Shown one piece after another: positions 56,701 through 64,000 of a stretch of DNA of 64,000 nucleotides; position 1 is the first letter of the stretch; every line of letters starts with the position of its first letter. The stretch is from contig NZ_WTCQ01000004.1 of the NCBI RefSeq assembly GCF_015356765.1, positions 88,039 to 152,038 on the forward strand. Reading direction: 5' to 3'. The DNA comes from Candidatus Clavichlamydia salmonicola (GTDB taxonomy: Bacteria; Chlamydiota; Chlamydiia; Chlamydiales; Chlamydiaceae). The position numbers and the translations under genes are program-made. The notes beneath the pieces were generated by a model. The model did not search any database and was not told the DNA's origin. It worked only from the letters and a program-made list of their open reading frames with translations.

Positions 56701-59700
56701 AAACCTCCTGCAAAGGTTGCTGCTCCTGTATAACTTGAAGCTCCTGTAATAGATAGAGTTCCTCCGACAGAAAGATTTCCTGTAACAGTTCCTCCTGTTA
56801 AAGCAAGATATTTTGTAGAGAGATAATTTAGGTTAACTGCATCTGTGCTGCTTGATGGATCATTTAATCCTGTCACTGTCATACCACCTGAAGAAACTCC
56901 TGCAGCCAATGTAGATCCATAATTAACTGTATTTCCTGCTGTGATTGCAGCTGCAGCCACTCGAACATTGTTACCTATTGTTAACTGACCTGATAATAAA
57001 GTTGTTCCTGCTGTTACTGTTAATCCTCCAGTCGTGATCGTTGCTCCTGTTGAAAAAGTGGCAGTTCCAGCCAAAGTTGTTGTTCCTCTAACTGTAAAAT
57101 TCATAGGCGATGCTGCTGTTCCAATTGATAAAGCTCCTGTCAATGTACCCCCTGTTATAGGTAAATAATTTCCAAAAGAAGTATTTAAATAACCAAGGTT
57201 GACTGCATCTGTTGTATTCACTGGGTTACTAATTCCTGTTACAGTCATTCCAGAAACAACATTACCACTTGTTCCTACTGTAGCTCCAAAATTAACACTA
57301 TTTCCAGCTGAAATTGCTCCTGTTGATACTCGAATATTATTCCCTATAGTTAATTGTCCTGATAAGGTTGTTGTTCCAGCACTAACAGTTAATCCTCCTG
57401 ACAAAGAAACTGCTCCTGTTAATGTAGATGCTCCTGTTACTGACAGTGTCCCTGAAGTGGTAAGATTTCCTGAAAGGGTTCCTCCTGTCAAAGCAAGATA
57501 TTTTGTAGAAAGATAATTTAAATTTACTGCATCTGTCGCATTTACTGGATCCATCAAGCCTTTTACAACAATTCCTCCTGATACATTTCCTGATGCTAAT
57601 GTTGCGCCAAAATTAACTGTATTTCCTGCTGTTACTGCAGAACTTGTTACTGTGACATTATTTCCTATTGTCAATGGTCCAGATAAAGTAGTGTTCCCAT
57701 TGCTGACTGTTAATCCTCCTGAAAGAGTTGTTGCTCCTGAAAGAGTTGTTGCCCCAGCAACAGTTAAAGTTCCTGTTGCAGACCCTCCTGCTGTAATAGC
57801 AAGATTTCCAGCTATCGTTCCTCCTGATACTGAAAGATAACGAGAGTTAAGATAACCTAGATTAACAGCATCAGTATTACTTGATGGATCATTAAGACCC
57901 GTAACAATCATACCTCCTGAAGAGACACCTGAAGCTACAGTTGCGCCAAAATTAACTGTATTTCCTGCGGTTATTGCAGCAGGAGCTACTCTTACATTAT
58001 TCCCTATAGTTAATTGGCCTGATAATAAAGTTGTTCCTGCACTAACTGTTAAGCCCCCAGTTGTAATCGTTGCCCCGACTGAAAAAGTTGCTGCTCCAGC
58101 AAAAGTTGATGTACCTTTTACTGTAAGATTTGCTGGCAAACTTGCAGTGCCTATAGATAAGGCTCCTGTTAAAGTTCCCCCTGTCAAAGGAAGATAACCA
58201 GCAACTGAAGTATTTAAATACGCAAGATTAACAGCATCTGTTGTATTTACTGGATTACTAACTCCTGTAACAGACATACCAGCTACAACAGATCCAGCAG
58301 TATTCACTGTTGCTCCAAAATTAACTGTATTTCCTGCTGTTATTGCTGCGCTTGACACCCTAACGTTATTACCTATAGTTAACTGACCAGATAAAGTTGT
58401 TGTTCCAGTGCTTACTGTTAACGCTCCTGCCAAAGTAACTGCTCCTGTTAAGGTTGTCGCTCCTGCTACTGATAATGTTCCTGTTGAAGAACTTCCAGCG
58501 GTAATAGCTATATTTCCAGCTACTGTCCCTCCTGATAAGGCAAGATATTTTGTAGAAAGATAATTAAGGTTTACTGCATCTGTTGCATTTACTGGATCCA
58601 TTAAACCTTTCACAACCATTCCTCCTGATACATTACCTGAAGCTAGCGTGGCTCCAAAATTAACTGTATTCCCTGCTGTTACTGCTGCACTACTTACTGT
58701 GACATTGTTTCCTATCACCAATGATCCTGATAACGTTGTGGTCCCAGATGAAACTGTTAAACCTCCTGTAAAGGTTGCTGCTCCTGTATGACTTGAAGAT
58801 CCTGTAATAGATAAAGTGCCTCCTACAGAAAGATTCCCACTAAGAGAACCTCCTGTCAAAGGAAGATATTTTGAAGTAAGATAATTGAGGTTAACCACAT
58901 CTGTACTATTTGATGGATCATTTAACCCCGTTACTGTCATTCCACCTGATGATGTCCCTGATGCTAATGTTGCTCCAAAGTTAACTGTATTACCTGCTGC
59001 TATTGCTGCTGTAGATACCCGAACATTATTTCCTATTGTTAATTGCCCTGATAAGGTTGTTGCACCAGCAGAAACTGTTAAGCCCCCTGATGAAATAGTG
59101 ATTCCTCCTGCAAACGTTGCTGCTCCTGTATGTGCTGTCGTTCCTAGCACAGATAAATTTACAGGTGAAGAAGCTGTTCCAATAAATAATGCACCTGTCA
59201 TAGTACCCCCTGCTAATGGCAAATAAGCAGCCATGGAAGTATTAAGGTAACCCAGATTTACTGCATCTGTGGAGCTACTAGGATTACTAATCCCTGTCAC
59301 TATCATTCCAGCTACAACACTACCACTTGTTGCTACTGTAGCTCCAAAATTCACTGTGTTCCCTGCTGAAATTGCCCCTGTAGACACACGAACATTATTT
59401 CCTATTGTCAATTGTCCTGATAATAAAGTTGTACCCGCGCTAACTGTTATTCCTCCTGCAAAATTCGCGGCTCCTGTATGCGTTGATGTTCCTGTAACAG
59501 ATAAAGTTCCTCCTAAAGAAAGATTTCCTGTAACAGTTCCTCCTGTTAAAGCCAGATATTTTGTAGAAAGATAATTTAAATTTACTGCGTCTGTTGCATT
59601 TACTGGATCCATTAATCCTTTTACTACCATTCCTCCTGATACATTTCCTGAGGCTAACGTTGCTCCAAAATTAACTGTGTTCCCTGCTGTTACTGCTGCG

Positions 59701-62700
59701 CTACTTACTGTGATATTATTTCCTATCACCAATGATCCTGATAAAGTCGTGGTCCCAGATGAAACTGTTAAACCTCCTGCAAACGTCGCTGCTCCTGTAT
59801 GACTTGAAGATCCTGTTATAGATAAAGTTCCTCCTATAGAAAGATTTCCAGTAAGAGTACCGCCTGTCAAAGGAAGATATTTTGAAGTAAGATAATTGAG
59901 GTTAACCACATCTGTATTATTTGATGGATCATTTAACCCTGTTACCGTCATTCCACCTGATGATATACCTGATGCTAATGTTGCTCCAAAGTTAACTGTA
60001 TTTCCTGCTGTAATCGCTGCCGTAGATACCCGTACATTATTTCCTATTGTTAATTGTCCTGATAAGGTTGTTGTCCCTGCTGATACTGTTAACCCTCCTG
60101 ATGAAATAGTGGCTCCTCCTGCAAAGGTCGCGGCTCCTGTATGCGCGGTCGTACCTAGCACAGATAGATTTACAGGTGAAGAAGCAGTTCCTATAGATAA
60201 CGCACCTGTTAAGGTTCCTCCTGTTAATGGGAGGTAGCCAGATAAAGATGTATTAAGATAACCAAGATTCACTACATCTGTTGTACTAGTAGGATTACTG
60301 ATTCCTGTTACTGTCATCCCTGCTACAACACTACCACTTGTTGCTACTGTCGCTCCAAAATTAACACTATTTCCTGCTGAGATTGCTCCACTTGAGACTC
60401 GGACATTATTCCCTATTGTCAATTGCCCTGATAATAAAGTTGTGCCGCTTGATACTGTTAATCCTCCTGCAAAAGTTGCTGCTCCTGCATGACTTGAAAC
60501 GCCTGCGATAGATAGAGTTCCCCCAATAGAAAGATTTCCAGTAAGAGATCCTCCTGTTAATGGAAGATATTTTGTAGAGAGATAATTTAAATTTACTGCG
60601 TCTGTTGCATTCACTGGATCCATTAAGCCTTTTACTACCATTCCTCCTGATACATTTCCTGAGGCTAACGTTGCTCCAAAATTAACTGTATTCCCTGCTG
60701 TTATTGCTGCACTACTTACTGTAACATTGTTTCCTATCACCAATGATCCTGATAAAGTCGTGGTCCCTGATGAAACTGTTACACCTCCTGCAAAAGTCGC
60801 TGCTCCTGTATGACTTGAAGACCCTGTAATAGATAAAGTTCCTCCTATAGAAAGATTTCCGGTAAGTGTTCCTCCTGTTAATGGAAGGTACTTCGATGTA
60901 AGATAATTTAAGTTGACTACATCTGTGCTATTTGATGGATCATTCAATCCAGTTACTGTCATACCACCTGAAGATACACCTGAAGCTAATGTTGCTCCAA
61001 AGTTAACTGTATTTCCTGCTGTTATTGCAGCCGCTGTCACGCGAACATTATTTCCTATTGTTAATTGCCCTGATAATAAAGTGGTCCCCGCTGAAACTGT
61101 TAACCCTCCTGCTGATATCGTTGCTCCTCCTGCAAAAGTTGCTCCTCCTGTATGTGCTGTTGTTCCAAATATAGATAGATTCACAGGAGCTGAAGATGTT
61201 CCAAGAGATAACGCTCCTGTCATAGTCCCTCCAGCTAATGGTAAGTAAGCTGCCATAGAAGTATTAAGGTATCCAAGGTTTACTGCATCTGTTGTACTGG
61301 ATGGATTACTAATTCCTGTTACTGTCATTCCTGCTACAACACTGCCACTTGTTGCTACTGTCGCTCCAAAATTAACACTATTTCCTGCTGAGATTGCTCC
61401 ACTTGAGACTCGGACATTATTCCCTATTGTCAATTGCCCTGATAATAAAGTTATGCCGCTTGATACTGTTACTCCTCCTGCAAAAGTTGCTGCTCCTGTA
61501 TGACTTGAAACGCCTGTGATAGATAGAGTTCCCCCGATAGAAAGATTTCCAGTAAGAGATCCTCCTGTTAATGGAAGATATTTTGTAGAGAGGTAATTTA
61601 AATTTACTGCGTCTGTTGCATTCACTGGATCCATTAATCCCTTAACAACCATTCCACCAGAGACATTTCCTGATGCTAATGTTGCTCCAAAATTAACTGT
61701 GTTCCCTGCTGTTACTGCTGCACTTGTTACTGTAACATTATTCCCTATAGTTAATGGCCCTGATAAAGTTGTTGTTCCACCACTAACTGCTAAACCTCCA
61801 GAAAATGTTGCTGCTCCTGAGTGACTAGAAGACCCTGTAATAGATATAGTTCCTCCAACTGAAAGATTCCCAGTAAGTGCTCCTCCCGTTAATGGCAAGT
61901 ACTTCGAAGTAAGGTAATTAAGATTAACTACATCTGTGCTATTAGAAGGATCATTTAATCCTGTCACTGTCATTCCACCTGATGATGTTCCTGATGCTAA
62001 TGTTGCTCCAAAGTTAACTGTATTTCCTGCTGTAATCGCTGCTGCGGAAACTCTTACATTATTTCCTATAGTTAATTGTCCTGATAAGGTTGTTGTTCCT
62101 GATGAAACTGTTAGCCCTCCTGAAGAGATCGTAGCCCCTCCAGCAAAGGTTGCTGCTCCTGTATGTGATGTTGTTCCTAATATAGATAAATTAGCAGGAG
62201 CTGAAGCTGTTCCAATAGCTAAAGCACCTGTTAAAGTTCCTCCTGAAAGTGGAAGATAATTTCCAAATGAAGTCGTTAGATAGCCAAGATTCACAGCATC
62301 TGTTGTATTGACTGGATTACTAATTCCTGTCACCACCATCCCAGCTACAACACTACCACTTGTCCCTACTGTAGCTCCAAAATTAACTGTATTTCCTGAT
62401 GAAATCGCTCCACTTGAGACCCGGACATTATTTCCTATTGTCAATTGCCCTGATAATAAAGTTGTTCCAGAACTAACTGTTACGCCTCCAGAGAAATTTG
62501 CTATGCCTGTATGACTTGACGTTCCTGTCACAGATACAGTGCCTGCTACTGAAAGATTTCCAGAAATTGCACCTCCTGTCAAAGCAAGATATTTTGTAGT
62601 CAGGTAATTAAAATTGACTGCATCTGTTGCGTTTACTGGATCCATTAAGCCTTTTACTACCATTCCTCCTGATACATTTCCTGACGCTAACGTTGCTCCA

Positions 62701-64000
62701 AAATTAACTGTATTTCCTGCTGTGATTGCAGAACTACTTACTGTAACATTATTTCCTATAACCAATGATCCTGATAAGGTTGTTGTTCCTCCTGAAACTG
62801 TTAACCCTCCTGCAAAAGTTGCTAATCCTATATGACTTGAAGCGCCTGTAATAGATAAAGTTCCTCCTACAGAAAGATTTCCAGTAAGAGTACCGCCTGT
62901 CAATGGAAGATATTTTGAAGTAAGATAATTGAGATTAACCACATCTGTACTATTTGATGGATCATTTAACCCTGTTACTGTCATCCCACCTGATGATGTT
63001 CCTGATGCTAATGTTGCTCCAAAGTTAACTGTATTTCCTGCTGTTATCGCTGCTGATGAAACTCGAACATTATTGCCTATTGTTAATTGGCCTGATAAAG
63101 TTGTTGTGCCTGCTGAAACTGTCAACCCCCCAGAAGAAATAGTAGCTCCTCCTGTAAATGTTGCTGCCCCTGTATGCGATGTTGTTCCTAAAATAGACAA
63201 ATTTGCTGGAGAAGAAGATGTTCCTATAGCTAAAGCCCCTGTTAAAGTGCCTCCAGACAAAGGCAGATAACTTCCAAAAGATGTTGTCATATAACCAAGA
63301 TTTACTGCGTCTGTTGTATTAACTGGATTACTAATTCCTGTCACCATCATCCCAGCCACAACACTACCACTTGTCGCTACTGTGGCGCCAAAGTTAACAC
63401 TATTCCCTGCTGAGATTGCTCCACTTGATACCCGGACATTATTTCCTATTGTCAATTGGCCTGACAATAAAGTTGTGCCGCTTGATACTGTTACTCCTCC
63501 TGAAAAAGTTGCTGCTCCTGTATGACTAGATGTTCCAGTTACTGATAAACCACCTGTCATTGACAGATTTCCAGTCAGCGCTCCTCCCGTCAATGGCAGA
63601 TACTTTGTAGTTAGGTAATTTAAGTTTACTGCATCTGTTGCATTTACTGGGTCCATTAATCCTTTTACTACCATCCCTCCTGATACATTTCCTGATGCTA
63701 ACGTTGCCCCAAAGTTTATTGAATTTCCTGCAGTGACTGCTGCGCTGCTTACTGTAACATTATTTCCTATGACCAACGATCCCGATAAGGTTGTTGTTCC
63801 AATACTAACTGTTAACCCTCCTGCAAACGTCGCTGCTCCTGTATGACTTGAAGATCCTGTAATAGATAAAGTCCCTCCTACAGAAAGATTTCCAGCAAGA
63901 GAACCTCCTGTCAAAGGAAGATATTTTGAAGTAAGATAATTAAGGTTAACTACATCTGTACTATTTGATGGATCATTTAACCCTGTTACTGTCATGCCTC
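53748..64000 (-). CDS. Giant repetitive fibre-like surface protein, 5' end outside the window
   Basis: The minus-strand frame is open over at least 3,417 codons and continues beyond position 64000, so the N-terminus is not seen. The visible part has (i) about 26 modules of 107-128 residues, each starting like GMTVTGLNDPSNSTDVVNLN and YLPLTGGTLTGNLS, and continuing with a Gly/Ser/Thr/Val-rich part (LTVSSGTTTLSGQLTIGNNV); (ii) an irregular segment at 54306-55850; (iii) a C-terminal non-repetitive domain of 185 residues. The TDAVNLxYL element resembles the neck motif of trimeric adhesins and phage tail-fibre modules; YLPLTGGTLTG is common in tail fibres. There is no terminal outer-membrane barrel. 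An exported, probably trimeric adhesin or fibre is the inference. Cysteine is almost absent. Confidence 0.85.
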   Translation of the reverse strand, partial: GMTVTGLNDPSNSTDVVNLNYLTSKYLPLTGGSLAGNLSVGGTLSITGSSSHTGAATFAGGLTVSIGTTTLSGSLVIGNNVTVSSAAVTAGNSINFGATLASGNVSGGMVVKGLMDPVNATDAVNLNYLTTKYLPLTGGALTGNLSMTGGLSVTGTSSHTGAATFSGGVTVSSGTTLLSGQLTIGNNVRVSSGAISAGNSVNFGATVATSGSVVAGMMVTGISNPVNTTDAVNLGYMTTSFGSYLPLSGGTLTGALAIGTSSSPANLSILGTTSHTGAATFTGGATISSGGLTVSAGTTTLSGQLTIGNNVRVSSAAITAGNTVNFGATLASGTSSGGMTVTGLNDPSNSTDVVNLNYLTSKYLPLTGGTLTGNLSVGGTLSITGASSHIGLATFAGGLTVSGGTTTLSGSLVIGNNVTVSSSAITAGNTVNFGATLASGNVSGGMVVKGLMDPVNATDAVNFNYLTTKYLALTGGAISGNLSVAGTVSVTGTSSHTGIANFSGGVTVSSGTTLLSGQLTIGNNVRVSSGAISSGNTVNFGATVGTSGSVVAGMVVTGISNPVNTTDAVNLGYLTTSFGNYLPLSGGTLTGALAIGTASAPANLSILGTTSHTGAATFAGGATISSGGLTVSSGTTTLSGQLTIGNNVRVSAAAITAGNTVNFGATLASGTSSGGMTVTGLNDPSNSTDVVNLNYLTSKYLPLTGGALTGNLSVGGTISITGSSSHSGAATFSGGLAVSGGTTTLSGPLTIGNNVTVTSAAVTAGNTVNFGATLASGNVSGGMVVKGLMDPVNATDAVNLNYLSTKYLPLTGGSLTGNLSIGGTLSITGVSSHTGAATFAGGVTVSSGITLLSGQLTIGNNVRVSSGAISAGNSVNFGATVATSGSVVAGMTVTGISNPSSTTDAVNLGYLNTSMAAYLPLAGGTMTGALSLGTSSAPVNLSIFGTTAHTGGATFAGGATISAGGLTVSAGTTLLSGQLTIGNNVRVTAAAITAGNTVNFGATLASGVSSGGMTVTGLNDPSNSTDVVNLNYLTSKYLPLTGGTLTGNLSIGGTLSITGSSSHTGAATFAGGVTVSSGTTTLSGSLVIGNNVTVSSAAITAGNTVNFGATLASGNVSGGMVVKGLMDPVNATDAVNLNYLSTKYLPLTGGSLTGNLSIGGTLSIAGVSSHAGAATFAGGLTVSSGTTLLSGQLTIGNNVRVSSGAISAGNSVNFGATVATSGSVVAGMTVTGISNPTSTTDVVNLGYLNTSLSGYLPLTGGTLTGALSIGTASSPVNLSVLGTTAHTGAATFAGGATISSGGLTVSAGTTTLSGQLTIGNNVRVSTAAITAGNTVNFGATLASGISSGGMTVTGLNDPSNNTDVVNLNYLTSKYLPLTGGTLTGNLSIGGTLSITGSSSHTGAATFAGGLTVSSGTTTLSGSLVIGNNITVSSAAVTAGNTVNFGATLASGNVSGGMVVKGLMDPVNATDAVNLNYLSTKYLALTGGTVTGNLSLGGTLSVTGTSTHTGAANFAGGITVSAGTTLLSGQLTIGNNVRVSTGAISAGNTVNFGATVATSGSVVAGMIVTGISNPSSSTDAVNLGYLNTSMAAYLPLAGGTMTGALFIGTASSPVNLSVLGTTAHTGAATFAGGITISSGGLTVSAGATTLSGQLTIGNNVRVSTAAIAAGNTVNFGATLASGTSSGGMTVTGLNDPSNSTDVVNLNYLTSKYLPLTGGSLSGNLSVGGTLSITGSSSHTGAATFTGGLTVSSGTTTLSGSLVIGNNVTVSSAAVTAGNTVNFGATLASGNVSGGMVVKGLMDPVNATDAVNLNYLSTKYLALSGGTVAGNIAITAGSSSTGTLSVAGATTLTGAVTLAGALTVSTGTTTLSGQLTIGNNVRVSSAAITAGNTVNFGATVNTAGSVVAGMSVTGVSNPVNTTDAVNLAYLNTSVAGYLPLTGGTLTGALSIGTASLPANLTVKGTSTFAGAATFSVGATITTGGLTVSAGTTLLSGQLTIGNNVRVAPAAITAGNTVNFGATVASGVSSGGMIVTGLNDPSSNTDAVNLGYLNSRYLSVSGGTIAGNLAITAGGSATGTLTVAGATTLSGATTLSGGLTVSNGNTTLSGPLTIGNNVTVTSSAVTAGNTVNFGATLASGNVSGGIVVKGLMDPVNATDAVNLNYLSTKYLALTGGTLSGNLTTSGTLSVTGASTLTGAVSLSGGLTVSAGTTTLSGQLTIGNNIRVSTGAISAGNSVNFGATVGTSGNVVSGMTVTGISNPVNTTDAVNLGYLNTSFGNYLPITGGTLTGALSIGTAASPMNFTVRGTTTLAGTATFSTGATITTGGLTVTAGTTLLSGQLTIGNNVRVAAAAITAGNTVNYGSTLAAGVSSGGMTVTGLNDPSSSTDAVNLNYLSTKYLALTGGTVTGNLSVGGTLSITGASSYTGAATFAGGLTVSSGTTTLSGQLTIGNNVTVTSGAVTAGYTVNFGATLATGNVSGGIVVTGLMNPVNATDAVNLNYLSTKYLALSGGTVAGNVAITAAGSATGTFSVAGATTLTGLATLSGGLTVSSGTTTLSGQLTIGNNIRVSSGAISSGNTVNFGATVSSSGSVIAGMTVTGISNPVNSTDAVNLANLNSTLTAYLPLAGGTMTGGLTVGTAVSPANLAVKGTTALTGAATFAGGATISAGGLTVSAGTTLLSGQLTIGNNVKVSAGAITANNTFSLGATLASGVVSGGMQLTGVNDPAYSTDAVNLNYLTSKYLPLTGGTVTGNLSVGGTLSVTGTSSYTGAATFSGGLTVTSGTTLLSGQLTIGSNVRVSSGAVTGGCTVNFGSTIASGNVSGGITVTGLMNPVNSTDAVNLNYLSTKYLPLSGGTISGNLAITALGSATGTLSVAGLATLSGGSTVASGLTVSGGGASIVGGATISSGTLNMSGSKITNTGAPTAGGDVVNYSYLNTISGGVTILSGSLSISGTGTGDGAITAAGLSTFSKGITITTGGITITAGGLTVTAGTTTFSGSVVIGNNVTVSSAAITGGNSVNYGATVNSSGSIVSGMKVTGLSNPSSSTDAVNLNYLTTKYLPLTGGTLSGGLTITGVTNTGGTVYIGGNSSGSTITAGGIADLAVYGYTYLTGGQTSSNFSMQSNRLIDLASPTAGTDAINLNYLNSTVSAYLPLSGGTVTGNLIAGSTFKSVGNASIGSASGSATLAVYGYTYLSGGQTSANFDMQNNRLYSLGNPTNNNDAVPWSYLMQQPVTKGCVSYSSGVSAGASYAWSAQTNLSLNVSVNNPSLTGYLNWGTGLSSYSNLYTLPYNYYFTPQLAGIWNFRANAYIQSPKNVPGSFPYGYITQDTTTPTYYLALLSFIGSNYAAYSYSYTENNTNHSWFNSYQISSAGAGKTTLWNNASGSFNFGNIHNTSLAPGIYTPYSPIYNLTWSAIVI
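53751..54305 (-). other. C-terminal head domain of the giant fibre protein (C1q/TNF- or tail-fibre-like)
   Basis: About 185 residues, starting VTKGCVSYSSG and ending SPIYNLTWSAIVI. It differs from the modules: rich in Tyr, Trp, Asn and Pro, with strand pattern LPYNYYFTPQLAGIWNFRA that resembles the start of C1q/TNF-like jelly rolls (xFTxPxxGxYxFxxx). Such heads trimerise in collagens and phage fibres. Assignment is by pattern only. Confidence 0.45.
54306..55849 (-). repeat. Irregular C-terminal part of the repeat region
   Basis: Here the A-B-C order breaks down: one A-type and one B-type module, a longer stretch with repeated sub-blocks, then two copies of a different unit (TLAVYGYTYLSGGQTSANFDMQ and a variant) and two more DAxNLNYL-type joints. 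It probably forms the neck between stalk and head. Confidence 0.7.
55851..63995 (-). repeat. Eight A-B-C super-repeats with periods of 1,011 and 1,029 bp
   Basis: The Met of each A module (GMTVTGLND or variant) starts at 63995, 62984, 61973, 60962, 59951, 58940, 57911, 56882 and 55853. The first five spacings are 1,011 bp and the next three 1,029 bp. Within a unit, module A is 107 residues, B 108 and C 122; in 1,029-bp units one A or B module carries six extra residues (the ITAGSSSTGTLSVAGATTL type). Near-identical DNA blocks recur one period apart, for example around 60361-60520 and 61372-61531. Confidence 0.92.

Noticed and set aside
55816..63270. Series of plus-strand frames of 60-118 codons encoding Pro/Val-rich peptides opposite the giant gene
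   Set aside because: They recur at the super-repeat period and are the antisense reading of the repeat modules; no ribosome sites or conservation support them.
55851..63995. CRISPR array as an explanation for the regular repeats
   Set aside because: The repeats are about 1 kb, fully coding and in frame; no short direct repeats with unique spacers are present.
53748..64000. Interpretation of the giant gene as part of a prophage
   Set aside because: The motifs resemble tail fibres, but no integrase, capsid, terminase or other phage gene is visible in the window; the right side is unseen, so this remains open but unsupported.

Overview
The window comes from an AT-rich member of the Chlamydiae, most likely one of the non-Chlamydiaceae ('environmental') families. 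Several gene blocks keep the order known from Chlamydia trachomatis: a type III chaperone end plus malQ (CT088-CT087), holB-tmk-gyrA-gyrB-dciA/DUF721 up to tgt (CT187-CT193), pyk and the double-length uvrA (CT332-CT333), pknD (CT301), and a long run from an MFS/HEAT protein through acpP, fabG, fabD, fabH, recR, bamA and skp to pdhABC (CT234-CT247). The blocks are reshuffled relative to each other and separated by lineage-specific genes. Family assignment (for example Rhabdochlamydiaceae or Simkaniaceae) is inference; no rRNA gene is present to settle it.

Layout. 1-3.3 kb: chaperone end, malQ, a lipoprotein, and a small membrane protein convergent with it across a shared terminator hairpin. 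3.6-6.3 kb: three tandem alpha/beta-hydrolase paralogues, the last without its nucleophile serine. 6.3-13.2 kb: minus-strand replication operon dciA-gyrB-gyrA-tmk-holB. 13.3-18.4 kb: a small Inc-like protein, a queuosine-precursor transporter overlapping tgt, and leuS. 18.4-18.9 kb: two identical initiator tRNA genes and one elongator-type tRNA-Met. 19-24 kb: a SWIM-like zinc protein, a secreted SH3-domain protein, the c-di-AMP synthase pair cdaA-cdaR, and rsmE. 24-33.8 kb: pyk, the 1,775-residue UvrA and the kinase PknD. 34.1-37.5 kb: four Inc-like paralogues. 37.5-47.7 kb: MFS/HEAT protein, a cNMP-binding-domain protein, the fatty-acid synthesis operon (fabH-fabD-fabG-acpP), recR, bamA and skp. 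47.6-52.5 kb: a degenerate glycoside hydrolase 3-like protein and the pyruvate dehydrogenase operon pdhABC.

The striking region is 52.5-64 kb. A minus-strand reading frame of at least 3,417 codons runs off the right end of the window. It encodes a giant repetitive fibre-like protein built from three related modules (A, B, C) arranged as an A-B-C super-repeat. The super-repeat has a period of exactly 1,011 bp for five steps and then exactly 1,029 bp for three. It ends in an irregular segment and a non-repetitive C-terminal domain that looks like a C1q/TNF-type jelly-roll or phage tail-fibre head. An unrecognised four-helix membrane protein gene lies directly downstream on the same strand.

How the genes fit together: the housekeeping blocks cover replication and supercoiling, type II fatty-acid synthesis, outer-membrane protein assembly, pyruvate oxidation, tRNA modification and repair. 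The accessory genes (Inc-like proteins, SH3 protein, esterase array, giant fibre) are the likely host-interaction component. Positions and motifs were read directly from the sequence; family assignments rest on recognised motifs and remembered chlamydial gene order, not on database searches.
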